From Apus apus (taxonomy: Eukaryota > Chordata > Aves > Apodiformes > Apodidae), in NCBI RefSeq assembly GCF_020740795.1, contig NC_067294.1:17055001-17119000 (forward strand): a DNA stretch of 64,000 nucleotides, given 5' to 3'. Below the pieces are notes generated by a model that worked only from the letters and a program-made list of their open reading frames with translations, did no database searches and was not told the origin of the DNA. This document shows, one piece after another, positions 25,030-53,395 of the stretch. The position numbers and the translations under genes are program-made. Every line of letters begins with the position of its first letter. Position 1 is the first letter of the stretch.

Positions 25030-26200
25030 TCCTGCTGCCCTTAGGGTGGTTGTGGGCTCTAGGAAACACAACCAGGGGGCTCTGCTTCTGCATCAGGTAT
25101 TTTTGAAATTGGCAAAAAATGAGGAGTATACACAGGTCAGCCACATAACACATGTGCTATGTGGGCAATAAATACATGCTGACTGGCTCAGTTCCTTGAA
25201 AAACCGTTTCTCCAGTAAAGCTCTCCTACATTTGTCTCAGGGCCGAACCCAAGACTTGTAGGGCTGGTTGTGCTTTAACAAAGAAGGCAGTAGAAAAGGA
25301 CAGAGACCTGCTCAGGAGCAGCTGGAGAGCTCTGCTCTGGGCATGCCTCACGTACCATGAGAGCCCTTCTGAGGTCCTGCAGCTCTCAGGCAGCTGGAGA
25401 AGTAGCAATTTTTACCCAAATCCACCAGGCTTTGTGCACATAGTGGGAAAGAGAAACTCAGGAATGCCAGAAACGTTCTCTGGTGATGGCTACGAGGACA
25501 GGCTGAGGGAACTGGAGCCCTGTGTGTTACAGCAGCAGCTGCGATGGTCAGAGCTGTGTGGCTCCTCCTGCAGCACAAATGCGACCGATAAAAGGTCAAA
25601 CCCACTCACCTCGAAGCCACTTCGGTGCCTGCACCGAAGGACAACAAAGGAAATTGAGAGAGAACCAGCGTGGTCTGAGAGGAATGAAATACTGGGGTGG
25701 AAGTGAAGCCAGGGAAACAGAGCAAGGCTCGCTTTTGTCCTCAGGAAACGCTGGTGTGATTGATGAGTCTGTTCATTAGCACCATACGTTTTGCAGTCTA
25801 TATGTGGCTTTCACTGGGCAAAAGTGGCTGGGTTGCTTTACATTTCACCAGGGCACTTTGCTCTGCTTTTACTGCTCCGCAGCACTGGAGCACAGAAGTG
25901 CTGCTAACTGAGATTTATGTGTTTGTTTTTGAGCACTTAATTGTTTTTTTTTTTTTATCCTCAGCTTGTTAAAAGAGCCGCATTTCTTGTGATTGTTCTC
26001 TGAGCACTTTCCTATTATTCCAACACGTATTTTGTACCAATACCCTGCTGTGTTTTGTTTTGTTTGTTGTTTTTTTCTAAACACCTTCTGTGTTATTGTT
26101 TCCTGGTGCTCTCCAGCCACATATAGAGAAGAAAAAAAGCAGCCTGCGATGAATTCAAAAGGCAGGTTTTTCCTTTCCCCGAGGGGACCGAGTTCAGCCG
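25030..26200. other. Intergenic stretch upstream of the MATR3 island
   Basis: No gene or known repeat seen. T-rich runs at 25944-25958 and 26056-26078. Confidence 0.4.
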
Positions 26201-26824
26201 CCCTCCCTCCCCTCACCAAGGCGCTGGAACACCGCAGCTTCCAACAGGGCGGAGGGGCAGAGCCTCCCCCCAGAAATCGATCTGGAAAGGAAGACGGGGA
26301 CTATGAGAGCTCTTAAAACCATAACTATCGCTCGCCGGCTTCTGCCAGTCCTATTTCTGTCACAAAACCCAGCGCAGTGAACTTCCCCGGCGCCAGCGCG
26401 GGGGGGCAACATCGGCCTAGGTGACAACAAAACGCCTCGCGCCTCAGCTGGGCGGCTTTTGTTTTGTTTTTTTTCCCCCCAGAATTTTCTAACTGTACCG
26501 AATAGCCCATTGTCTTCAATATTTTGGAGATGGTTGACGCCTCGGTTCCGCCGAGGAGAGGGCTGGGGCTGGCGGGGCCTGGTTGCTGGGGGGACAACGA
26601 GCGTCGGCCCCGTCACGAAGGTATCGGCGCTTTGGGGGTGAGAAGAGCCCGGTGGCACCGAGGAATCCTCAGCAGAGCTGAGGGGAGCCCGGCTCTGCGG
26701 GGCCGGGGCCGCGTTTCTGGCCGGGCGCGCAGGGAGCGCGGAGCCCGGGGCTGCCCCTCCGGCTGTCACCGCGCGGCCGGGCCGGGGGGAGAGGGGGGCA
26801 CGGCGGGGCCGGGCGGGAGGCGCT

Positions 26825-27375
26825 GGGGGGCTGAGGCTGAGGGGGCTGAGGGGAATGAGGGACTGAGGGGGCTGAGGGGAATGAGACTGAGGGGAATGAG
26901 GGGAATGAGGGACTGAGGGGGCTGAGACTGAGGGGGCTGAGGGGAATGAGGGGGCTGAGGAGACTGAGGGACTGACTTGAGACTGAGGAGCCTGATGGGG
27001 CTTAGAGGACTGGGGAGCCTAAGGGGACTGAGGAGCCTGAGACTGAGGGGACTGAAGAACCTGAGGGGACTGAGGGACTGAGGCTGAGGAGCCTGAGGGG
27101 ACTGAGACTGAGGGACTGAGGGGACTGAGGAACCTGAGGGACTGAGACTGAGGGACTGAGGAGCCTGAGGGACTGAGACTGAGGGGACTGAGGGGACTGA
27201 GGAGCCTGAGGAGACTGAAGGACTGAGACTGAGGGACTGAGGGGACTGAGACTGAGGGGACTGAGGAGCCTGAGGGACTGAGGAGCCTGAGGGACTGAGG
27301 AGCCTGAGGGACTGAGACTGAGGGGACTGAGGGGACTGAGGAGCCTGAGGAGACTGAAGGACTGAGACTAAGGGG
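26825..27375. repeat. VNTR of GGGACTGAG-type units
   Basis: About 550 bases of imperfect tandem repeats, unit about 9-10 bases, mixing GGGACTGAG, GGGGAATGAG, GGAGCCTGAG and GACTGAGACTGAG. It lies inside the MATR3 CpG island immediately upstream of the core promoter. On the minus strand it yields serine/proline/leucine-rich open frames that are not genes. Confidence 0.92.
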
Positions 27376-27879
27376 CCCGAGAGCGGCCGCGAACCCGCGC
27401 CCGCCCTCCCGCGCAACCCCGGCTGAGCGCTCGCGGAGGGGGAGGGGGCGGGGCCAGGAGGGGGGGGTGGGCGGAGCCTCGCCCCGCCCCGCGCGCCTTC
27501 CCATCCGCCCCCGCGGGGAGCGCGCGGACAATGAGGCGGTGGGCGGCGGGCTGGCGCCGTGCGGCGCGGCGGGACTCTCGCGAGAGCTGGGTAAGCGGCT
27601 CCCCTCCCTCCCCCCCCGCCGCCACCTCTCGCGAGAGCAGGCCCGGCGGGCGCCTCCTCCCGCCGCTCCCGGCTCCGTTCCCTCCCCGGCCTCACCCTCA
27701 GGCGGCGGAGCGGGCCGGGCCGGGCGGAGCCGAGCGGAACCGAGCCGGGGCGGAACGGCGCGGAGCGCAGGCGGGGCGGCCGCCGCCGGGCACGTGAGCG
27801 GGCGGGCAAGCGGGCGGGCGGGCGAGCTCTCGCGAGCGCGGCGAGACGGGGCGCGGGGCTGGCGCAGCCGCCTCCTCCA

Positions 27880-27962
27880 TCCCTTCCTTTCCTCCCTCCG
27901 TCGGTCCCGCCGTCCGTCCCCTCCCCCGCCGCTGCTGCCACAGCGAACGGGAGGCGCCGCAG
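27880..27962 (+). other. MATR3: MATR3 noncoding exon 1 (3' end defined by donor)
   Basis: The 3' border is set by the donor CCGCAG/GTAGGA at 27962/27963. The 5' border is an estimate within the pyrimidine-rich CTTCCTTTCCTCC region, a likely initiation area. An alternative first exon could end at 27590 (donor GTAAGC). Both would splice to 35936. Untranslated, so MATR3 coding starts in exon 2. Confidence 0.5.
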
Positions 27963-30900
27963 GTAGGAGCGGCGCTGCGGCCGCCCCCCCCACCCCGGGC
28001 CCGCCGCCATGTTGGGAACCGGCGGGGGCGGCGGCGGCCTCTCCGCGAGGTGTGGGGGGGGGGGGCGGTTAGGAACGGCCGCCCGGGGAGCGGGGCCCGG
28101 GGAGCGGCGGGGCCGGCCCGGCGCCCCCGCCCGCCGCCTGCCGGTACTGCGGCCGGGCCGGGCCCGAACAAAGCCCCGCGGCTCCCCCCCCGGGAAGGGC
28201 CCGCTCCGGTGGCGGTGCGCAGCCACCGCCCGGGCTCTCTCCCCGCGGGTGCTTCCCCGGGGGGGGGGGCGGGGGGTGTTTCTTCTCGGCACGTCAAACC
28301 CGTCCCCGGGAGGGGAGCCCAGCTGAAAACTTGCGCTTCCCCCTCCGCTGGAGCTCGAGCGGAGCGCCCCGCCAGCGCCTCTGCTGCCCGCTGAGGCCTC
28401 AGGGCCCGCATCTTCCCTCCCCGGCCCCAAAAAAAAACATCCCCTCGGAAGCCAAGTGGCGTGGCAGCAACGTGCGGGCCTTCTCAACGGCTCTGCAGGC
28501 CGTTAGGCTCGGAAACTGCTGGTTTTGATGCTTACCTGGCGTTAAGAATCAGTGAATTGAGCATTAGGAACACCGGCAGTGGAGGCATCCATTTGACTCG
28601 TCTTTCTACTCAGTTTCACTTTCATATGATTGAGGTGGTGATTGCAAATCACGCTGCAGGGATATTCTTTTTCCCTCCTGTGATGGTTTAATGACGTCCT
28701 GTGGGGTTTTTTATATGTATTTTGTTTCCAGAGTCAAAGTAATGAGATATAAAAGTTTCACCCGTGCTGAAAATAAGCAGAAGTTAAAAAAGATTTTTCT
28801 GAGAACCTGAAGAACTTTGTTCTGATAAATGAACCATTTCTGCTCTTGAGAGAAAGCTGAAAAATCCCCCTGTTTTCCTTTTCATGCCTTTTTTCCTTTC
28901 CACAAAGCATACCTTTGGGAAAAAGTTATTGGATGCTGTTTTGAACAGTTAAATAGTCCTTACTCTTCTTACTCAGCCTTAAATTCTTCAGAATTTTTTA
29001 ACTGTCTTTGAAGTAGCTGGTCCTGACTTCCTAGAGTAAGAGATAAGTGTGGAGCAACTCTTGTTGAAAACATCTCTCAGGGCAGTCTGTGTAGTTTTTG
29101 TGTCTCAGAAGAGGAAATGGGAGCATTTTCAGGTACTTTTTAATGAAGAATCTATCAAATGTTGTAATCTTACTGAATTTTAAATGCATTGATATGTAGA
29201 AAACTTCTTGATACATTAAAATCATACGTTATTTTTTCATAATTAATGAAACATATATGCACATTTTTATGTATTCCTAATAAATTAATAGGTTTCTGTC
29301 TTGAATTATAATTTTAAAAACCCACAAAATTACTGATTTCAGAATTACATGATAGAAATTGGAGTGGGGATACTGGCATTTGAGCCTTGTACATGTGTTG
29401 GCTCAGTAGTAACCCAGTATCTGTATCTCTGCATTGTGCAGGAGTAAATCTCAAGAAATCCAAGGATTTTGGTTGCTTCCTAGTGATTCTGGTGAGACTT
29501 TCAGTGTCACGAGCCTTTCTGTGTGTTTTAGAGAAGCTGTCTGAAGTGACAGTACATTGAAAACTTCACTTCCCGGTGTTTTACACCTATGTGGGTGTTC
29601 TGTACATCCCAGCACTAAATGGTGGGAAGAACAACCATGAGAAATTCCTGAATGCATCCTTAAAATGGGAATATCCATGTTCCTAAATGCAAAAAAAACC
29701 AAAACAAAACCAAACCAAAAACCAAGTAAGAAGGAGGGAAGAAGAGTCAGTCTTTGAGGCTCCTAAGTAAATTAAAGATCCATGGTATTATGATCTGTAC
29801 AACTGAAATATGATTACCATCTGGTTTATTTAGGACTGCACTTAAATAAAAATGATCATTAATTTGGTGTGAATTTGATGAATGTGAAGATATTTTGTAA
29901 ATAATACTTGTCTCCATGACTCTGGGGGAGAAGCTGTTGTAAGCAAAGCTGCAAAGAAATAATTTCTGTTTCATTTATTTGTTAAATGATGGGTAGTTTT
30001 GTAGCCTCTGCAGCTTGCATTCTTCCTCAGTGCTCTAAGCCAACAAGTCTTGGAAACAAAAACAAACACCTCAATATTTCTGAACTAATTTAGCTTGCAA
30101 GTGTTCTCAGTACCATATTGTCTAGTGGTAACTTAAACAAGGGGGGCTTTATTTTGAACATTGAAAGAGGCCAACAGTCCCTTGATTCTCCTCTGCAGCT
30201 AGAATGCATCTCAACAACATCATGCAAGATTGGAGCTGGGAAAGAATGCGATTTTTATCCCGGCTCTGGGAGTGCCTGGAGGGAGGCTTGGATTTGCTGA
30301 TTAGTTGTAAGGCTTTTTAATCACCAGATCAGAATACAGAAGTGGTGTGTTTTTGTGGTGTTGGGGTTTTTTTGAAAGAAAAGGTAAAAGGTTCTTTGTT
30401 ACAGTGATTAACTCTGCTTTGGTCTGTCTTTAGATCACTTTATGTATGACCTATTTAAAAATAATTATGGTGTTTTCTGTGATTTGTGGCAAAGTTTTGG
30501 TGCCTACAAGGCTATTCATCTCCAGACCCGATGGGAATGACTAGTGATTGTCTTCTCTCTCTGCCCAGTGTGTGAACATACACAGTCATTGTTACCAGAG
30601 CTTCCAGGCTGAGGTCCTTTGTCATTCTGCAGTGACTCAGGTTTTGGCGAACCCCTTCTGTTGAACCAAGTCTCACTGGCATCAGGGAACTTTTCATGGG
30701 TGCCAGAAGCTGTGTGCATCCCTCTTCTTGTAGAGTTGGAGCTCTGAAGGTGTTGGACTTGCAAGTAGTAGCAAGGAATGTGTGGAGGCCATAGAGGTAG
30801 TGATGTGTTTATGGAAGAGTCAGTGCACGTGGCAGCAGTTACTCTATATGGTTATGGCCGTTTCTGTTTTCCCTCTCTAAAAATACACATTTTTTGCCTT

Positions 30901-33900
30901 TTCTGCTCCTTTTGTAGTGTACCTTTGAACCTTTTTTTGCTTCTGTTGTTTCTGTAGAAGAATAAATGCACATGCTTTTCTGACAAAAAGAGGGATGCTT
31001 GAATTTATTAAACTATATGAGCAGAAATGGAAAGCCAGCACCTTTTCAAGTGTTCTGCATTGAAATATTGAAATCTATGTCAGTTCTTGTAAGGTTCTTA
31101 ATTGCTAAACTAGTAATTCCTCATTTATAAATAAGTCTTTTTCATATGAATTACTACTTTTCTGAAGCAATCTTCTGTTATAGTAACTTCAGACCTGGGA
31201 TTATTTTGTCTTTCTCTGATCAGGCAAGTCACTGAGATGAAGCTGAACGTAATCCTAAAACATGAAACACTTCCAGTTGTTCTCTAAGGCCTGTAGCAGG
31301 CAGTCTGATCAGCACACAAAAAAGCACATGCATCCAGTGTGCCAGGTGCTGCTTAAATTTTTGAGGTCACGGCCTTTGCAGATCAGTTGAATAAGCTGAA
31401 TTGTTTTCTTGCTGTTTTTTCACATGCAGTATTAAATAACCTCTCTGAATACCAGTACCTGAAATGGGTGATAGTCTGCATTTTCTCTATCTAGGGCTGC
31501 TGGACAGTTTCTCCTTAGTCTTTGGAGTGGCCTTTTCTGTGTTGGCTGAGTTAAAGTAACCCCATAGACTGCAAATCCATTGCACTGGGCCATGCAGCAG
31601 CTTGAGAACATCTGCTTTTCACTTCCTTACAAGTTTGGGGTTTAACTGCCATTATTTCTTAGAGCAACATGGGGAGCTATCTATCTGAATTTGTCACCTG
31701 GACTTCCAGATCTCTCCTGTTGATAGTCTTTTTCACCTTGATGTGTTGGAGACAGTTTTGCCAAGAAACAAAGGAACTCTTCCCCAGCAGAATGGATTGT
31801 TGCCACAGGGATTCTGTGCTGAGAATGTTGTCAGGGAGGAGGAGAAAAAGCTGTAGATTTTTATCCAAAAAGTTGGAAATGTGGATGTGAAAATTCCTTG
31901 AGACTCTTCTTTTTTTTTTCCCAGGGGTGTGCTGTCTTCCAAAGTCTTGTTTTGTTACAAACGGAGGGTGTGTTTTTCAGCTTGCAGATTATTTGATGGC
32001 TTTATCATAACTGAGTTTATTTTATTAAATTCAATGCGTTTCGAGTAATTTTGGTTTTGAAGTGAAAGTGAAACTGACTAGAAAGTAAAACCAGTTCTTT
32101 TTTGGTTTTGAGACTTCAATAAATAATGGAAGATGAATGGGTAAAAGATGAGTTATTCTAACAACAAGATTAATATTAAAGCTATAATACGTATACACAG
32201 GTTAAAAAAACCAACCCTCAGTGATAAAAGGAGTAGGGAGCTAAATTATTTTCAGCCTCCTGGTGTTCCATAAAAGGTGGTAATCTAAGAAGGTTGTGTT
32301 CAGCAGGGTTAATAAAACCTAAGAATTTGCCAATTTAAACTGTTTTCTTGAACAAAATGACTGTTATGTGGAGCAAGAGTTCTATAAGATTTATTGAAAA
32401 GAATTTCTAATAGTTTTGCACAAAAAGAAAATCCTTCTATAGTGCTTGAAAATCAGCCTCATTTTGGCCTTTATTTGGTAGGGTTAGTATTCTCTAGAAT
32501 TCAGATTTCTTATTTTTGTTGTCTGCCTTTACAGAAAACTGTTGTGCAACCCGTAGATATAAAATGGTTTTCTATTGTCTGCATTTGTCTGGAAATCTAG
32601 TAACATTTTGACTTCCAACTTATTTCAAGATTGCTTTGTATTACATATTTTCAGATCTCAATATGGCCAAATTTCTGTCCACAGATCTTAACAAATGTGT
32701 ATCTAAAGCCTGTCTGTTCCCAGTATAGCTGAAATTACGTGGAGAACAATTAGCATAACACTTTCAAGTCGGCTAAATCATGTCTGGATCTTTAGGCAGC
32801 TTTGTTCAGTCACACTCCTCTTGTTGCTGTGACTCAGTCGATGGCACACTCCCTTCAAAGCTGGCACTGCTCCATGGGAACCTGTCTATCAGATACTGAG
32901 GTGAAATCTTTCAGGAGTGTTCATGGCAAGAAAAGCCATCTTAGAATCAATCACATCAGACCTGACCACGTGGAAGTTAAACATTCTTTGGTATGGTTTC
33001 TAGAGCTCTTCCCCACCTTGTGTTTTTTTTTCTTGTCTTCATCTGATCTTAATGAGGGTGGTTAGGAATAGAGCACAGCAACAACTGCAAAGTGATGGTG
33101 ATGTGATAAATAGTGATTTTGGAGGATAGCTCAGAAACTTAAGTTTTGTAAGGGCCCCACCTGAGCTCCTGTTGAGGCTGCCAGCAGCTTACTGGCTGTT
33201 CTGACTGCTAGTGCTATGTTCTGTCCTCATCATGCAAATGTCTTACTGTCTTCATGCTTTTTCATAAGATTCTCCCTCTGTCTCTTTGTCTTGTTTCTCC
33301 CCCCACCCCCCGTCTTTCTGGCTTTGTTTTTCCCTTTGCATCTTTCTTCCCTGGGTGTTTGCAGCAGCAGCACAGTGTGTTATGTAAAACCTCTCTGTAC
33401 ATGGGGTCAAAGCATGGCATGTAATCGGGTTCTCTGCAGCCCGGGTCCCTGCCAGCCTGGGATGGGTTTTGTGTTCTGCTAATCTCTCCAGAGCAGCAGA
33501 CAATGAAGTGCCAATTGAAAATTGTGACAGGAAGGATTAGGGAGCATCTGTTCGAAGAGAGAGGGTATTTTTGAAGAGAGGAGAACTTTCCTGATTTAAT
33601 GGAAACTTGAATAGTGCAGGTCCTTGCATTAACAGCAGGACAAACCGTGCCTTTCCTGACCACATGGCTGGCTGCTGAACCACTGGTGGGGTCAGGCTTG
33701 TAAACCCTCTGGAATACCTGATTTTATGAAGAATCTACTAAGTTTGGTTTTAAACCATTCTGTAAATGTGCAAATGAACTAGAAGGAAATCTATATGTAA
33801 AAATGGAAGGAGTAAGGATTGTAGATGTATGAAGTTGTCATGAAGTGCTTTGAAGAACACTGGATGTGTGCAAGATAAAACATGGTACGCAGGTGACTAG

Positions 33901-35935
33901 TAGTATGTCTCACAGGTTTGAACTCCAAACTTGATTTTTACAATATAGTTCTTTAAATGCATTCTAGTCAGGTGTTCTTTAGTTGTCCTGGATATCTCAC
34001 TTAGAGTTTGCCCTCATCTGCTCTCCCTGTGTTCTTGTTTTACTGTTTTCCTCTGAAGCTTTCTGCTGTGCTTTTCTGTCTTCCTCCTCAGAAACTTTTT
34101 GACTTCCTTTCATTCCCATGTTTCTCAGCCTCTTAACCAAATGTTACACAATTAAACTTACTTTGACTCCAACACATGTGGATCTTAAAAGCATAGCTGA
34201 AATAGGAGCTTGGATATACTGATAAGAATATGTAGCAAACTGTAAAGCTATCACTTTTCAAAGATGGAGCTGTTTGGGGGTTGTGTGCTTTATGTATCTC
34301 TCAGAATCTGTTCTTTTTCTACATGAATGCATAATTTTCTAACAGGCTGCTATGGAGACAGAAAGCCCAAGTGCATCTCATCCTAAAGTAGGAAGAACTT
34401 TCTGTGCTCTTCAAACAGGGCTGGTCTGGATTGAGTAGGCTGTTGGGGTAGAGATGTGCTGATAACCTTGACCTTTTTTCTTCTGTTTCCAGTGCAAGAG
34501 AAATTGCCTTCTGCAGAACTGATCTCTTCAAGGAAAAAATCCTTGCTTTCATTTTGTCCTTTCCATTCCTCCCCCAACATACCTGTTCTCTTATAAGCCG
34601 ATTTCATTTGGAGCTATACAATTGGTGCCTGTTTCTTTCTCAAGTGACTATGTTCTATGTGCATCTGAGCAGCAGTGCTGGAGAAGCAGAACTGCTCTGC
34701 AGAGGTCTGAAAGGGCTTTACTGCATCGGGGACCCAAGAACAACGTATTCCTGGTGGAATGTTTTCATGTGTGTTGAATTGCTTTGTGCTGTGCATCTAT
34801 CCAAAGGCTGAAAGAGTACGGGGAACAGTATGACAGTTATTTCTGCTCTACACTGAAAAAAAAAAATATCCATTGCACCATAAAATATACTGTGGGTATT
34901 GATACACTGCTGAATTAAACCTTCAGGTACATGCAGTTGAACCAAATATGTTGGGATTTTCAGGGAGCATGGGGCAGATGTCTGTCTGTTACGAATGTTG
35001 TTTCAGAATCTTTAACTACCACTTGTGGTCATGGTGTGAAAGTGTCAGAGCTGAACCAAGGCAGCAGCCGTTTGCTGGTAAGACACACAGACACACTGTC
35101 TGCAGGGCTGGCTGGGGCACAGTGCCATCTCCTGACTCACCTAGTGTCTCTTCCTGCAGGAGTAGGGTTTTCCTTGGGTCTCCCATCCCAGAACTAAGCC
35201 TGACCTTGTGTAGCTTGAGGTCTGAGAGTACAGGCTGTTGTCACAACTGCAATAAAACAGTAAAGAATCACTTCCTAAGTGCTGTTATCCGTATAACTGC
35301 AATTTGAGCAAGAGGTCTTGTTTAGTTCCTGCAAAATTTAAAACTTATTTTTCTTGTTCACATCTGTCTTCACATCGGTAATTTGAATTTTACTGTGTAA
35401 AGATTGAATATTACATTTGGTCTTATTTACCAGATCTTACAGCAGAAACTTTTTTGCCCAAACTTCAGTGACTTTTAACTTCCTTTCGTCCTGCTTTGTG
35501 GTGGTATAGGTTTCATTTTCAAATATGTGTTATATGCCAAAGTCATCTTGGATTCTATGGGCTTAAGTTTTTTGTGGTCTTCTCATAGACACAGTCCAGT
35601 ACCATAGGGCATAAACAAGACCATTAACCAGAGATCAGGGCTTACATGCAAGTAAACCTTAGATGCTTTCAGACATCCCAAACTTCTGCAATTCACTTGT
35701 CTTCAGTATGAAAGTAGCTTTTTGTAGAAGAAGAGTAGTATGTATAGGAACCACTGCTGTATTTTTATCTGAAATAATATATGCAGGTTCTGGGTACCTC
35801 TTGAATCTGTTAAGTGGTGTAATAAAAGCCTTGTAAGATTGAGATCTTTAATGTTTTTAGATCAACATGATGCATAAGTTTAAAACTGCATCTGTTTCAA
35901 GGGATTTATGACTAAAACTGCTTGTTTTTCTACAG
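27963..35935 (+). other. MATR3: MATR3 intron 1
   Basis: About 8 kb from the donor GTAGGA to the acceptor CTTGTTTTTCTACAG at 35921-35935. AT-rich, no CR1 copies. It contains the structured RNA candidate at 31480-31672. Other open frames (for example 33216-33482, 34554-34811) have no coding character or splice context. Confidence 0.7.
31480..31672 (+). ncRNA. SNORA74: Candidate H/ACA snoRNA SNORA74 (U19) in MATR3 intron 1
   Basis: A strongly structured block. AACCCCA (31558-31564) pairs with TGGGGTT (31636-31642); the helix is extended outward by AGTTA/TAACT (31549-31553 with 31643-31647) and TGGC/GCCA (31543-31546 with 31648-31651). Inside it are two perfect 5-bp hairpins, TGCAA/TTGCA (31570-31584) and AGCAG/CTGCT (31596-31616). 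The block ends GAGCAACATGG, with an ACA at 31667-31669, three bases before the proposed end. In human the U19 snoRNA SNORA74A lies in the SNHG4/MATR3 locus a few kilobases after the MATR3 start; here the distance is about 3.6 kb. The 5' end is uncertain, I could not assign a clean H box, and the ACA is about 15 bases from the helix, so the family call rests largely on position and structure. Confidence 0.5.
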
Positions 35936-52361
<16,426 letters not shown>

Positions 52362-53395
52362 AAGGAAGGAAGGATGTAAGGAAACCAGTGGCTTTGTTTT
52401 TAACGTTAATCTTTTTTAAGAGCAGTACAAGTAGTAGATGGAAAAATACTGTATTCTTTTTTTGTTTTAGTGAAATACAGTAGGCATTATAGGTCTGTTA
52501 ATGTGTTAAATGTTGTAGCAAAAAAAGCATATGCAGTTAAGTTAATGACAGAAATCTGTTCTTAGTGTGAGAATGGCAACAAGTTTTTGTTTTGACACTT
52601 CAAGCTATTAAAGACAAAAAAAAAATCTTGCACCCTTGTGGAAAGCTCATCTATGGGAAGAAAACTTCATTTAAGTGGAATTGACTACTTTCAAGCTTCA
52701 TAAATGGTCTCTTCAATTCCATTCTCAATAAAAAGTAAAAAGTAACACTGTATTTTTATTTCTATCTAGAACATTCCATCTTTCAATCTGAGCCTAGCAG
52801 ATATTTAATTTGGAGTGTAAGGCTGTCATTGCATTTCACTTTTGAAAAGTCTTTAAATGTAAGTTGCATTTTTAAATGTTGAATTGCAAGTTTCTTTTAA
52901 TGTCATTGCTGTTCTATATCAAATAGGAAAATGAGTGATTAGTCAGCTTTACAATTTTGTGATTTTTTTTCCCCCCAAAGCTCTTGATAGACTTTCCTAC
53001 TCAGCTGTTTTGTGTATTTTTAGTGAGAAGTAAATGCCCATTCTCCTCTCACCAGTATTATTTCCTTGAGCTCTTCCTGCTTTTACTTGAATCTCGTAGC
53101 TGTCACCCATCTAGTATATTCAAAAGCAGCATTTGAGTCCTGAAATGTAAAAAAAGTGTCTTTATATTCCTCACATGTAATTTTTTCATACCTGCATTTT
53201 AAAACCGTTTTTGTTAAAACCTGGTTTTGTCAAGGATCTTTAGAACTGTGCTCTTAATGTACCTGCACATGTGATATGTGAACAGGGAGTTGCATGTGTA
53301 ACCTGTGTTTATCTGTAGTTTTTGTTCTTTACTGCTTATTTGTGAATCCAGGTTACTAAAGTGATTTACCAATAAACAAAGCTAGGCAACAGTGG
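52362..53395 (+). other. MATR3: MATR3 3' UTR with two poly(A) signals
   Basis: AT-rich untranslated region. AATAAA occurs at 52727-52732 and 53371-53376, so a short (about 0.38 kb) and a long (about 1.03 kb) 3' UTR are both possible. The end at about 53395 assumes cleavage shortly after the distal signal. Confidence 0.65.

Larger units (their letters stand above)
26200..28450 (+). promoter_or_regulatory. MATR3: MATR3 CpG island and promoter
   Basis: A CpG island of about 2 kb, interrupted by a VNTR, with no TATA box near the probable starts. Sites visible in the core: palindromic TCTCGCGAGA at 27576-27585 and 27627-27636 and a one-mismatch copy at 27828-27837; an E-box CACGTG at 27791-27796; and a YY1-type GCCGCCATGTT at 28003-28013. 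Two donors mark alternative first exons, CTGG/GTAAGC at 27590/27591 and CAG/GTAGGA at 27962/27963. Long open frames on both strands here are GC artefacts. It faces rightwards to MATR3, the next + strand gene. Confidence 0.8.

Noticed and set aside
26766-28487. 573-codon minus-strand open frame over the MATR3 promoter
   Set aside because: It crosses a tandem repeat and a CpG island where stop codons are rare; composition is repetitive Ser/Pro/Arg and there is no conserved domain.
31553-31558. AAAGTA as the H box of the snoRNA candidate
   Set aside because: It matches ANANNA but lies within the lower helix (AGTTA/TAACT), so it would be largely paired.
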